A stretch of DNA of 64,000 nt from Mangifera indica (GCF_011075055.1 NC_058145.1:13327894-13391893), one strand, 5' to 3'. Shown: positions 38,346 to 50,855, counted from the stretch's first letter. Translations and numbers: made by a program. The notes: a model not told the origin generated them from the letters alone.

Positions 38346-39904
38346 ACCGTTATTATTATCATTAGTTATATATTTAGATTGTTAATCCTTCCAAGAAGAT
38401 TCTCCTAACTCAATGGAGAAGGAGATCAAGTCGAAACAAAGTAGCTAGCTAGTATATTAATAAACTTGACTTAATGGAGGAAAACATCATTGTAAGATAG
38501 GCATCTAATGTTATAGGTCTTTTCCCTCCAAGAAAATCTGCAGGATTTGGAGGGAAAGAGGTTTCTATTTTTAATTATAAAGTCCATTTCTTCTGAGCTT
38601 AATTATTATTGAAATCTGAAACTACTTTTTGGTCACCTACTATCATTACTTAACTTGCAATTGATGTTTGATACATAAATTCCATCCTTGTCAATCGGAC
38701 TTTTGACCATCTCTCGCTTTTGGTTTGTTAAATCTCCGTCAATCCAATATTTAACGCTAGTAATTAATCATCGCCCAGTAACTATACCTTAATTTCTCTC
38801 TTAAACTTTAATTAATTTCTTAATGGCCAATGGACTTATTCTCGCCCAAGGTTTGGTGAAATCTCAAACTCATTATTGTTAATTTTCAAAAATTTAAATA
38901 TTTACTTTTCTGCTAAAATTCATTATTAGAGTTAAAAGAAAAAATGTTATCTAGTTAAAAGCATTAAAAAAACTAAAAATTTATTACATTTTTCTCTTAA
39001 ATTTAAAATTTTAATAATTTTCTCTCGTTTAAAATTTGAAAAATAACTATTTTCTTCTTAAAGTTTTGAAATCGTATCGACAATTTTTGACTAAAGTTTA
39101 AGGTTTTAGACCGGGAGAAAGAGAGAATACAATCTAAAAAGGTAAAGTTGAATGAATTTGTTTTTCATTCTAATTGAACTTGAATTGAGGAGTATTCAAA
39201 TTCGATTTGGTTTGTTTTCGTCCCAATAATTCCAAACTACATGTAAATTAATTATCAGACTTCAAATCAAATCATCAGTCCGACGTACTAATTAGTAATT
39301 AATCTTTTGTCACTTGTCTCCATTAATAGAGAAAATTTTGTTACTGTTGGAAAAAGCCAATTTTACGTGAAAAATAATTGGGAAAATTTACAGCATGGAC
39401 ATTGCACGTGTTCATGTTGATCGCTTCTCCAGAAGTAATGATGACAGATGTCTCTCCCTAAACGCGTTTTCGGTTCTGGGAGGAGGTATAATTTCAAGTC
39501 ATGTGCAAGGCACGTGTGGTTGATTTTTTAAGAGACAAAATCTCCATCGCTCACCCAACAGGCCATTATTTTCTATGCTTGAAAGGGAACACATTTTGTT
39601 CTTTTGACTCAAATTTCTACCTACAAGGAAATCATATTAACCAAACCCTATTTATATTAGTCCTAAGTCAATGTTAATCTCCTGATTTGAAGTTTGGTGT
39701 TGATCATGATGCCCATTTTATTCTTCTATGTAACAACTTAACTATTTCTTAGTAATTGTCGTTAAAGAGATTAATCAATAATTAATGCTCCTAAACACGC
39801 TCTTATTGGGTATAATAATAATTAAGGATAGGCATCTAAGATCCATTATAAATATCCTTCTTTAGGTGGTGGATTTTAATTACATAAAACATTGGAACAG
39901 TGAA
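38346..39904. other. Intergenic DNA with a half foldback element
   Basis: The 3' untranslated region of the LBD gene runs to about 38600. From 38825 to about 39075, 'ggccaatggacttattctcgcccaagg' followed by 'attcattattagagttaaaa' matches the left half of the foldback element at 12391, with no right half. The remainder shows no gene. Confidence 0.5.
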
Positions 39905-40378
39905 TATTAATTAAACTAGGAATATTTATTTTAAATATATAAATAAATATATATTTGATGTATGTTATCAAATGATTAGATGATTTTTAATTAATAATAA
40001 AGTAAGGTTCAATGATATAATAAAATATCATGTGTGTACTCAAATTAGATACGTATAGAATTGCTTTAGTGAATATTAAAATTAGAGAAACAATAAAATT
40101 ATATATACCCACTTTAAATACATAAATAGGTATACACTTATTTATATCATCAAGTGATTGAGTGATTTTGAATTATGGATAAAATAAGACTCAATTACAT
40201 GATGATACATTATGTGTATACTCAAAATGGGCATGCATAAAATTGCTCTACTGAATATCAGAATTACAAGAATAATAAAATTATGTGTATTTATTTTAAA
40301 TACATAAATAAAATATATTACATATATTATTAAATGATTAAATAATTTTAAATTAAAAAAATAATATTTAATTACACG

Positions 40379-40431
<53 letters not shown>

Positions 40432-40455
40432 TTATTTATTTAAAAATATATGTAT
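39905..40455. mobile_element. Three consecutive AT-rich foldback MITEs
   Basis: Copies at about 39905-40065, 40080-40250 and 40270-40455 follow one another with almost no spacer. Each begins with an 'aaaattatatataccca'-like end, has a core near 'atcaagtgattgagtgattttgaa', and closes with 'tcaaaatgggcatgcataaaatt'-like sequence. The third carries a (TA) tract of about 47 bp at 40382-40428. Confidence 0.7.
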
Positions 40456-42100
40456 GATATGGTTCAGAAAGGAAAGGTGCGTGTGAAATGCACGTGGGAA
40501 AAAGAAGATTGGCATTATTGGTGCAAGACTAGGGGGCACAGTAGAGATTTTCAGAAATGATATAATTCAATATTCCTTTTGCCGATGAAGAAGACTGAAT
40601 CGCAATTTGAAATGATGAAAGTATTGATAAATAATGCCGTGTGTATGTGTACCTGTTTAATACAGAACATCACCCTCTACTACGTGGTTGAAGGAGAGGC
40701 AGACAGAGAACATAAAATGGAAGGTGATAAATTTCATCAAAATAATAATTACGATATTTAGATTAAATGGGGCCATAATTCAGATATTTTTATATTTTTG
40801 AAGAATCAAAATATTTTTCAACAAAAGAATTGAAACCCATTTGTTTTGGTTTGAAAATTAAGCAAATTCACAAAGTATTTAGACTCAGGATACTTGAATT
40901 TCAATGAACAAACAGTAAAAATAATGTAAAAAATAATAATTATTATAATTTACTATTTGAAACACTTTTGCCGTATAGAAAGGAATACTATTCTACACCC
41001 ACATAGCAGATACACCTAACTTAGGAATTTTAAATTCCAATACCATATATTATTTGACTGATCAAATTTAATGATTAAAAATAAGCTATGAGTGTAATAA
41101 TTTAATTTTTCACTAGTCTTTGTGATGTGATTTGATCATTTTATTTAAGTTTTTCATGTTTGGTAGAAGTCCATACACAATAATTCTGAATTATTACTTG
41201 GTACTTTACTCTTTATATGCCTTTTGTGAGCCATACACTAAACTTCAATACCTTATCTCTATAAGGGGGAAGAGGGTAGCCAATTATTATTATCAGTATG
41301 TTATGATATAATATATATTCTTGATATAAATTGATATACATTTAAAAAAATATATATATATTAATAAGGTGTATATGAAAATTCTTAAATTTTTAATAAT
41401 ATTTATGATATTTTTTAAAATAATGATATATTAATTAATTTTTTTATTATTTTAATTATTATTTTATTTTTTAAAACTATATCATACGACAAAATACTCG
41501 ATAATGAAAAATTAAGTTTTTAATATATGATACGATACGCGATTCGACTACTATAGAGGTGATATTAATTATATTTTTAGTTTAAAAAATTGAATAACTA
41601 AACATTTTAATAATAGTTTACTAATATATTTAAACTAATTAGCGAAGATAAATTATATACAATAATCTAAATAGAGGATAATATAACGGGTTTTATAATT
41701 TATTAGAGTTTTGATAAATTCAGTAACTTATTATATATTGATTATATTTTCTTTTTAAAACCGTAACATAACATTTTTATTTATTAAAAATTGTCATTTT
41801 AAAAGGTTTAAAAAATCAATCACTATTACATAAATAAATTAAAAAAAAACTCTACAAATTTAGAACACATGACATATAAGGTATTCATGTAACTTTAAAC
41901 TAATCTAATTTAATATTTTATAATCTCACTCAACATGAAACATATCACCAACTTTGTCTAAATTAATTAACCATAAGCTCCACAATCTTTAAAAAAAAAA
42001 CTTGAATTTGAACACATACATGCAATTATTGAATTGCTATAGTTATGCCGACATTAATTTCTTTTCCCAAATGATTAATTTTAGGAAATGAAAACTAGAT
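40456..42100. other. Intergenic DNA, no gene recognised
   Basis: AT-rich. A 60-codon open frame at 40579-40761 has no recognisable domain and no splice partners, so it is not called. Nothing else supported. Confidence 0.45.
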
Positions 42101-42102
42101 CC

Positions 42103-42843
42103 ATGGCTGCAGAAGCCGAAGTTATCTGTCATTCATGCAAGCACAAGTTGGTCATCTTCTTAATTTTCTTCTGATAAATGATGAACTTCTACATCTAAAT
42201 GCTAGATAGTCTAAAAAGTATTATACAATTATCTAGTCAAAATTAGCAATAGGTGATAATAATTTAAATAATAGAATAATAAAAAAATACTGTAATATTA
42301 GAATTTCTAGATAAAAAAATTTGGGTTCAAATTTTTATCACGTTTGTGAATCCCTGAAAAAAAATATTTATAGAAGAAAAGTCTTAATAATAATAGAAGA
42401 AGTTGGACCGTTAATTATTTGAATAATTAATGTATATGTATGTATAGGGAGTTAGGTTGAAATTAAAAATAATTAAGAGGTTACCACTTACCTAACCAAA
42501 GTAATTTAATTGACAAATAAAATTTCAAAGTAATAATAAGATAGGGCTAGGCGATGGAAACCCATTATTTGAAATGCATATATTAATGAAAAGACAATTA
42601 ATCATCATTTCTACCTTAATTAATTAAGAAGTAATCCTAAGGTTTGAAATTTGATTAACTTGTCTAGTTGAAAGATATCTAACCTAAATCACAACTACCG
42701 TAGGGACGGAAATGATGGACCAACTGGTTGGGGAATTTGATTTGAGCAAAAAGACATTTGTCAAACTTGAGGATGTGATTTACACTACATTAATGCAATC
42801 AATCCATTTATTCACAAACAATTCTTCCGCAAATAGGGTACGA
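42103..42843 (+). other. Unassigned possible gene fragment
   Basis: Two protein-like stretches lie 540 bp apart. At 42103 an ATG frame reads MAAEAEVICHSCKHKLV (with a CxxC pair) before a stop at 42172. At 42709 a frame reads EMMDQLVGEFDLSKKTFVKL then EDVIYTTLMQSIHLF, ending SSANR just before a GTACGA that could be a donor. I do not recognise either, and no joining intron was established. They may be remnants of one gene or unrelated. Confidence 0.25.
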
Positions 42844-42915
42844 AAGCTTGAAATTAAAAGATTTAGATATTCATACAAATCTAATGCGTTATACTTGATA
42901 CAAAATCAATTTTGA

Positions 42916-43939
42916 ATTTAATCAATTATTGATATGGTGAAACTACTCTTCCTTCTATGTGTGCTCTCAAAATGGCAATATTTTAATACATGATTTATCA
43001 TGCGTGTATTAAAAAATTGGCTCTAGCCTCATTTTATAATAGTTTATTGGGCATTCCGTCACAAACCCAATAAACTCAATAACTTATGTTTGTATAATTT
43101 TAACCTAAATTTTATTTATAAAATGTATGAGACATTCAGATTGATCTTGATATGCTCACAAAATATATATAACTAAACTATACATTTACTAAGTTTTATT
43201 AAATGAAAACAATATCAATGTTGGCTTTTGTTTGGGAAATTTTCTAATATTGTTTTAAGTAAGCTAAATTAATTCGCATAATATAAATTCCATTCAAATC
43301 ATCCAAGATAGATTAAATTTTTTTTTTCCAAGGAGCTTAATTGATCGAGCTTATCCAGATTCAAAATTTTTCCGTCAGAATCAAAAGTCTCCTTTTTCAC
43401 AATCGTTGACAAATGATAGTGAAGTCATTGCTCTGGGAATGTGATTTCTCATAAAGGCGCATTCAATCTTAATTAGCACCCAACCCACGACTTGATGTAG
43501 CATGTCCATGTTTGAGGACATTTTGAATGAGAAAGCAAGACATTGTTTTTGAAAAGCAGAGAAAACGATAAGTGGAAACACTCTTTAATATCTACCGTGC
43601 ATGACTTTCTATTCACACCGCACCATTTTAATGCTTTTTGGCAGATTTTGCCGTGGAATTGCACAAAACCACTTGCTTACAATTTAATTAAATTATGTTA
43701 AGTTGTAACGCAGCCTTTTGATCTCTAATTCTTGTTTTCTCACTGCAACTAACAGTTATAATAAAGTTGAAACGGGATCAGTTTTGACAAACAGTATTGT
43801 TTTGGCTTTAAAAGGGACGTTGACAACAGCGCAATTTGGGAGACAGGTCTATAAAGTTGACGAAGTGGGTTTGCTTTTGTATTTATAAGATTAATGAACG
43901 AAGCACAAAGTCTTGAGTTCATGCATTGAAATTAAGCTC
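42916..43939. other. Intergenic DNA, no gene recognised
   Basis: AT-rich. The overlapping short minus-strand frames at 43381-43664 have no recognisable content. Nothing supported. Confidence 0.45.
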
Positions 43940-45610
43940 ATTGAACTCTGATTGATGGAATTGTATTTTTAATGGAATTAAAATGGTATTTCTTATTGAA
44001 ATATTGAATGTAATTTAATTAAAAGCTTAAGGGAGTTGAAAGTTGAAAAAGTGGAGGAGTTTGAAAGGTGGAAGCTTTAGAATTTAGTGAAATTTAATGT
44101 TTTATCCCCCCTTGGAGAAGAATAAAAAGGGGACCCCTCTCTTTTCCATACACAAAAATATATTAATCTCTGAAAGTTTCTCTGCTAGTCCTTAAACGCT
44201 CTCTATGCTTTTTTGTGGAAGAGTTTACACTTGATTCAGTTTGTCAAATTATAAAAGTGTTGTCTCTTTTACTATTTTTATGTTGTTTTATTATGAGAAA
44301 CAAACGTGAGATTATGAAAGTGTTGGAATTTTTTATGTAAATTCCAAAAATTGATGCTTGGAAACATAATAAATTTTTGTTTTAAAATTATTTCAAGAAT
44401 AATCTGACAAATTCCCTGTACAATGTGTATACTTCGAAGAAATTGGTAAAGGAATTATGGGAGTCTCTAGATTGTAAATATGAAACTAAGGATGCAAAAT
44501 CTAGAAAGGTTAATGGTGGGACTTTTCCTAGATTATAAAATGGTAGAATCCAGAATGTCATCAATTAAGTACCAGAGATCCAAGTGAAATTACAAGAGAT
44601 TTATTTTGAGAGAAGTTTTTGAGTAAAATCTTACTATAAATACTTACAAGTGTAGAGGTGTCTTGCTAAAGTAGTCGTATTGACACCAAGAACATAGTAG
44701 GGATGGTGACGGGGAGATGTGGAGAGGCAATCTTAATCCCTGCATCCATCCCCGTCCCCAACCCATTGACGTTATGAGGATGAAAATAATTTTTCATTCA
44801 TTTCCCGTAAAGAAAAATCTCTCCCTTCATACCCATAAGGAAAATTTTCCTCTTTATACCCTTTAAATATAATATAAATATATTAAATAATAAAATTAAG
44901 TAAAATTAAAACTAATACATTATTTCAAATGTCACAAATATAATATATTAACCACTTTAATATACGCAACAAAAACCTAAATAAAATTGAAAAACATAAA
45001 TAATTTAAAACTATAAAGATATGTTAGTGTTTTAAATAAATATATTAATATAAAAAGACGAGAATGAAGGCGGGGAGGGGATATATGTATCTCTATCCTT
45101 GATTGCAGAAATTTTTTTCATCTCTATCCCTGTTTTTGTCCTTGTCCTTTTCTCAATTTCTATCGGGGAATCTTCTCCTTGTTAAGGTCAAAGAGGGTCG
45201 AAGCCTCTAAAATCAGACCAAAATTACCATCTCTAAGATATAATGATGCAAGTAGGATGTGTGTTATCATTTACCTAAATGATAAATCAGTTCAATGAAA
45301 TCTTATCTGCTAATCAAACAATAAACAAAATTTCAAAAGGGAAGGTTCAAAGTATAATATCAACATATCCTATGCAGACGTCAAGTGCCAAACTCTATCA
45401 CTACTTCTTGTAAATGGGTATGTTAATTGAACGGAACTTAATTTAGTTGAAGGTTAAAGAGTTTGAAAGGTACAAAGTTTAGAATAATGGTGAAGTTTAA
45501 TGTCTTATCTCTCTTAAAGTAGAATAAAAAAGGGCTTATCAACCTCTTATTTTCACACACAAAATTCTAAGCTTCAGATAGTTTTCCTTTTAGTTCTTAA
45601 TAATTCATTA
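43940..45610 (+). mobile_element. Decayed Ty1/copia LTR retrotransposon
   Basis: The two ends are similar: about 44030-44210 ('gagtttgaaaggtggaagctttagaa', 'gtttctctgctagtccttaa') and about 45450-45605 ('gagtttgaaaggtacaaagtttagaa', 'gttttccttttagttcttaa'). These are read as old LTRs. Between them, 44400-44600 encodes a copia gag (UBN2-type) remnant: NLTNSLYNVYTSKKLVKELW then ESLDCKYETKDAKSRKV, followed by a frame-broken DYKMV-like stretch. An hAT-like element is inserted at 44698-45235. No intact pol remains. Limits are approximate. Confidence 0.75.
44698..45235. mobile_element. hAT-like MITE inside the copia relic
   Basis: Ends are TAGGGATGGTGACGGGGAG on the left and, by revcomp, TAGAGATGGTAATTTTGG on the right. 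The GATGGTRA ends, with 'ccccgtccc'/'ggcgggg' runs just inside, are typical of hAT-derived MITEs in plants. Flanking 8-mers (GAACATAG and AGATATAA) are not a convincing target duplication. Noncoding. Confidence 0.55.
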
Positions 45611-45649
45611 ATCAAGATTCTCCACAGCCTAAGTCAATATGTATAGTTA

Positions 45650-45805
45650 AAAAATATATAAACAATATTATGTATACTCATTTTTTATATATAAACATAT
45701 ATATACATAGACGTATTATCATGCGATTGAATATTATTTTATCATTAATTCAAAATTATCTAATTATATTATAATATATATATATATATACACATCAGAA
45801 TCATT
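45650..45805. mobile_element. AT-rich foldback MITE
   Basis: Ends 'tatgtatactcattttttata' and 'tatatatatatacaca', core 'gtattatcatgcgattgaatattattttatcatt', return arm 'aattatctaattatattataatat'. Same family as 36445 and 40080. Confidence 0.6.
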
Positions 45806-47632
45806 TGCTTCAAAAATATTATTTTAAACTTGACATAACACCTAATATTCAACTTTGATTTATTGTTGTTAAGCTAAGATTATAGTCAATTTCCATTTGT
45901 TGTGCTTTTGTTTTATCTGGGGCGCGCCACCGCCACCGTCGTCTTTTTTTATTTTTCCGTGTTAGTTTAAAGTCGGGGCTATTTAATTTGAAAGTAAAAG
46001 AGATAAAGTTAGCCATGCAATTTGGACGAGTAATTGTAGAATTTTCAAAACAAATAAAAGGTAAATCATGCCTAATTTTCTTCTAAATAGTAATTAATTA
46101 ATATTTTTGCAAGAATAAGCATACAAAGTTGGCTAGCCATTTTGCCTTGTATAATGACCACCGTTTTGTTTTAACCATGCATGCATGTATTTTTCCTTCG
46201 TTTTGTACGGCGTCCAGAAGCCACCGAGAATTTTCACTCCTCAGTATACAATTCGGTCAAACGCTTCGTCTACTGGAATTTTAAAGTAAACGTAAATGCT
46301 TGCTCAAACTGGACTGAAATTCAAAGTTTATATATTAAAAAAGATGTCACTTTGAATATGTAAACTAAACTCAAGTATTTAAAACAACTCAAATTAATTA
46401 TGAAAATAAGTTCAATTGTTTGTTCGAAATTAATTCATTTTATTCGAGCAACGAAACCAGTAAAATAAATCTAGAAAACGAGAGACTGCTTTCACTTGGT
46501 CGGCAAACAAGGACAAAGTCATATATATTTTTTCTAACGTATCTTGGGTAGAGAATATGAAAAATGCATGTGATGGCTAAAAAGATTTCTACAAAATCCA
46601 AGGCCGAAACCTAACAGTAAGAGATTCCTCAAATGGTCAACTTAGTGTAAGATAAGATTGATGTGGTGGCATTCGATCATAATTTAAAAACAATTTAACT
46701 TTATATTTGATTTAAATTAAATTTGAATAATTAAAATAATTTGAATTGTCTTGTTTATGAACATTAATTTAACCTTTGATTTGAACTCAATTCATCTTAT
46801 TCGGATAAACGAAACCAGTAAAAGAATTCTACAAAAACTCGAGACTACTTTTGCTTAGTCGGTAAGCAAGGAAAAAGTCATACTTTTTTTTTTTTTTTTT
46901 GTGTGTTTTGGTAGAGGACGTGAGAAATATGAAAAATGCATGTGATGGGTAAAGAGATTTCTACAAAATTCAACGTGGAAATCTAACAGTAAGCGAATCT
47001 TCAAGATAGTCAACTTAGTCTAAGCAAAATTTGCCATGTTTGTTTGTTTTTACCGTTAATGTTAAAGCAATTTGGTGGGCGACAAAGTGTTAGAAAACTT
47101 GCACCGAATCAATCACCTTTACGTTCAATTTTGGTCTGCCAAATGACAGAACATGAACTTGGAGAATCCATGAAAAGTTTTTCCTTGAAGAGTTTGAAAG
47201 TGAAAACTCAGAAGTTGTAAAGAAGATGAAGAAAATTTGTGTTTTTCTTCTGAAACCCAGTTTTGTTTGGAGGTGTATTTGTTTTCGGTTGGATTAATCG
47301 TGGCAATATAATCAAGATTTTAGGCGTTTTAGATAGAGAATTCAAAGAGGATCGAGCTTTGTTTTTATACGCTTTAGTCTCTAATTGCCTAATTTCTCTC
47401 CTCTAGATGACATATATAACTTGAGAATGGTTTACTCTCTGTCTTTACGTGCTTTTGTATGTAAAGACATAACGGTTTGAGAATGGTAGTTTAGAATCGT
47501 GTAAGCTCAGCAACTTCTCTCAATGGTCATGCAAAAGGAAAAACAACTTGAATGAAATTGCCCATAATCAGTGAATGACATGAAAGTAAATATAAACTAT
47601 AATAATCAAAGGCAGAACACTTATTTTTCACT
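45806..47632. other. Intergenic DNA with a 357-bp-spaced duplication
   Basis: No gene. Contains the two direct repeat copies listed separately. The rest is unassigned, including a GC-rich 'ggggcgcgccaccgccaccgtcg' patch at about 45920. Confidence 0.5.
46436..47031. repeat. Diverged direct repeat, two copies 357 bp apart
   Basis: Copy 1 (46436-46658) and copy 2 (46793-47031) share 'acgaaaccagtaaaa', 'aagtcata', 'gaatatgaaaaatgcatgtgatgg', 'gatttctacaaaat', 'cctaacagtaag' (or 'tctaacagtaag') and 'gtcaacttagt'. The block between them has weaker similarity to sequence before copy 1, so the true unit is probably about 357 bp in tandem. Copy 2 carries a T-run. Noncoding. Confidence 0.75.
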
Positions 47633-47873
47633 CGTTTGTTTTTTTCACCGAGTTGTCATTTTACCACCTTCAAATTTTGAAAACGATATTTTTCTACCTT
47701 CCGTCAAGTTACTAAAATATCCTCGATAGTTGAATTTTGAAGTTTAAATATTAATATGACAAGTTTAATTACTTTTACGCTTTTATAATAATGAAATTAT
47801 CTTCTTCTTTTTTTATGACATATTGCCACTATTATCATATAAAATCTCGTACTATTAATGCCTTATACCAACC

Positions 47874-48664
47874 CAGACATGTCAATGGGCCATCAGGCTC
47901 ATGGGTCAGATTGGGCCTTAGGTCTATACAATAATGATCTTTCAATTGGGTTGGTCTATGGATTTTTGATAGGGTCAGGCCAGCCCATTTAAACTTTTTT
48001 TAATTTTAATTAAAACTTTTAAATACAAATTATGTTTCAATTATTAAAATGAAGATAGTATTTCAAATATTTTATTTATAATCTCTCACTTGTGACAGAA
48101 AAATATTGTGATTACATGATAAAAAAATATTATAAGTTTATAACATAGTACAAATAAATTAATTTACATACTATATAATTACAAACATAAATAAAATATA
48201 TATACCATACTATTTATCTATTCGTTCTCAACATCCAAATTTCTAAATTTATTTGACATTGGATCTATTTGACATTGAATCCATTTTTAATATTTTGTAA
48301 TAATAAAATTGAAATGAAAATGAAATTATAAAAAAAAAAATTATTATTTACAAATTCAAACAGTTTCAAAATAGAGTATGAGAGAAAATGATATTGAAAA
48401 TATAATAAAATAATTAAGATTAAGAGATTTATAAATAAAATTGAAAATAAAAAATATTTGAATTGGGTTATGTAGAAAAAATTAAAAATTAAACAAGGCT
48501 TCTACGTAGAAGCCTTGTTTCTGATTTTTTATTTTTAAATTTATAAATAGTATCAGGTTGGACCAGATCAACCCATGACCTAATATTAAAGCTTATAACC
48601 TAGTTTGGAAGGCCCATGGGTCAAGCTCATAATATTATAGTGCCAACCTCAATTGACATGGCTA
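47874..48664. mobile_element. hAT-like MITE, 791 bp, with 8-bp target duplication
   Basis: Terminal inverted repeats: left CAGACATGTCAATGGGCC, right revcomp TAGCCATGTCAATTGAGG. Flanks TACCAACC (47866-47873) and TGCCAACC (48665-48672) differ at one base, an 8-bp duplication as hAT transposons make. Sub-terminal 'cccatgggtc'-type motifs are mirrored at both ends. The AT-rich interior has a perfect 30-bp palindrome. No transposase. Confidence 0.75.
48491..48520. repeat. Perfect 30-bp palindrome
   Basis: The half-site AAACAAGGCTTCTAC is followed directly by its exact reverse complement, with no spacer. It lies in the right half of the interior of the hAT-like MITE and is much GC-richer than the AT-rich DNA around it. 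Confidence 0.95.
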
Positions 48665-49490
48665 TGCCAACCTTAATTTCTAATCATAATTGATCTCATT
48701 ACTAAAAATCTATTTCTAACACAACATTATCATTCACTTTTAACTCCATTACATTAGTATGATATCCATTAACTCCTTAGTTTGGGTAAAATAAAGATTA
48801 GACTACTAGGTTTACTTGGAACTCATTCCATTATTTTTTCTTTAATTTATTTTAAGTTTAAGTTCTCTTCTTAAAAATAGAGTTTTCATTTAAAATTTTT
48901 TCTACTTTTGGAGTGTAACAATAATCGAGGAACTTCCTGTATTCTTAAAAGCATTACTCCATTAATTGCTTGAAAAACTTAGGTTTTTCAAGTTTCGAGC
49001 CAACTTAGGGCTTTTTAAGTGTTTGACTTAAAGAGATTTATTGAAATTGAAACAAAATTTGAAGTGGAGGGTTTTTTTTTGTTGAAGAAGAATGAAAGGT
49101 TGGCGAATGAATGAAGAGTGATGGGTATGAGAGGGTTTACTGATCCAGTTTTTATAGACATTAAAGTTGATTGAAGCCATTGATGAATGAAAGATACTAA
49201 CAGAACTGTGAAAAATGGAGTGAGATAAGAGCTATGAACTTGTGATGATCATATGTGTGGGTGAAGGGGTTAGGTATATGATTAGAGTGCTAAGAGAATT
49301 TGTGATGTTGATAGCAAAGATGAGGGAAGTGGAATATAATAATTAAAATTAAAATTTTAAATTAATAAAAAAAAATCTAAAGGTCACTAAAACATGGTCG
49401 TAAAATGAGAAAATATATTTTTTAAAACTAAAAATAGGAGAGTGTCATTCAAACCAAAAAAAAAAAAAGAGTGGAAAATAGTCATTCCCC

Positions 49491-50689
49491 CATAATCTAA
49501 ATAATTGCTTTGTAAATTTTAAAATGCTAGATTAGACATTGCATTACAAAAGACTATTATTGAATATTTGAACTCAATTGAATATTATTTCTCATAATAG
49601 TGAACCCAAAGTCATAACATTAGATTGGCCATCAAGTCTCAATCGAACAAGTGCCCAGGAGTAGTAACTTTTTCGAACTTCAAAAGGAATGTTAGCTGTC
49701 TAAAATGGATGATTGGGTGCATAATTAGAGCATCATCGAAACATACGCTTAGAAGAGGAACCCAAGTCGAGCTCAATATTGTGGGCCTCTGTACAGAATG
49801 AGCAAAACTTAAAATCAGGTTCAATATCGTGGGCTTTATACAGAGTGAGCATACTGCATCGTGGGGCTCTGTATGAGCATAGAGTTTCTTTTTTATAGAT
49901 TGTTAATAGCCTGTAAATTATCAGTTTTACTATTTAGTCCCGTTTGTTTTTATGACAGGTTCACTTAAAAGGATATAATCGTAAAAAATCTTCAAATATC
50001 ATTATAATTTACGAAAATTAATTAAATTAACCAAATTTTGAGAGGCTAATAGATTTATAAGCACAATTCCTAATTTTTATACTCATATAAAGGGTTTTAC
50101 TAAATTGCTCTTCACCCAATTTATCTTGTTTTCACACATTCAGTTCAATTTTGTAGACTTCATTTCTAGTTAACAATTAGCCAACAACCTACAAGACTCC
50201 TTTGCCACTATCAATATCTATACCGTTTCCCAATTTTCTTTGATTTTTTTTTTTTTTCATTTGTCTTCTTGTTCGCCGTTGTTTCTCTTGGGCACCATTC
50301 ATATTTGCTGTTGTTTTTTTAATCAAATTTGGCTTGAGATTCACTCGACAATATGGGAAAAGACTATAATTTACTGTTACATTATTAGATTATAAAAGAT
50401 TCGATGTTAAATTATTTTTTTATTGAAATATTTCATTATTTGAGGGGTTTTTATCCTATCTATGGTTTTGGGCTTAGCTTTGAATGCCATTTATTATTTT
50501 GATAATTGAATCATGATTCAGTTTTGAATATGATTAGAACTGGAGATAGTTAGAATCTATTTACATGAGATTAAATTAATTTTTAAGTTTATTCGAGAAT
50601 TATTGTTGAAATACTTTTGCATTTTGTTACTTAGTGTAAGTTACTTGGTTGACATATATATATACATCAAATGGATAAACAATCAGGTA
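49491..50689. other. Intergenic DNA with a short triplicated motif
   Basis: At about 49769, 49821 and 49857 three imperfect copies of a 'cgtgggcctctgtacagaatgagca'-like unit occur. Otherwise AT-rich with no recognised gene. Confidence 0.45.
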
Positions 50690-50794
50690 TGAACTCATTT
50701 AGTATAATATCCCCAGCTACATTTCAGGGGTAATTATGTCTTTTGACCTTGTTTTGAGATTTTTCTCATTTTAAATATATATATGTATGGGTGT

Positions 50795-50797
<3 letters not shown>

Positions 50798-50852
<55 letters not shown>
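50798..50852. repeat. (TA)n microsatellite, about 55 bp
   Basis: Pure TA repeat of about 27 units near the left end of the probable gypsy LTR. The open frames crossing it are artefacts of the repeat. Confidence 0.9.

Positions 50853-50855
<3 letters not shown>

Larger units (their letters stand above)
47633..49490. mobile_element. Foldback element, decayed, hosting an hAT-like MITE
   Basis: The left end 'cttatttttcactcgtttg' then 'ttgtcattttacca' pairs with the right end (revcomp ACTATTTTCCACTCTTTTTT ... TGACACTC ... CTCATTTTACGACC). Overall form resembles the foldback family at 24246. The hAT-like MITE at 47874-48664 would be a later insertion. The pairing is partial, so this is tentative. 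Confidence 0.35.
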
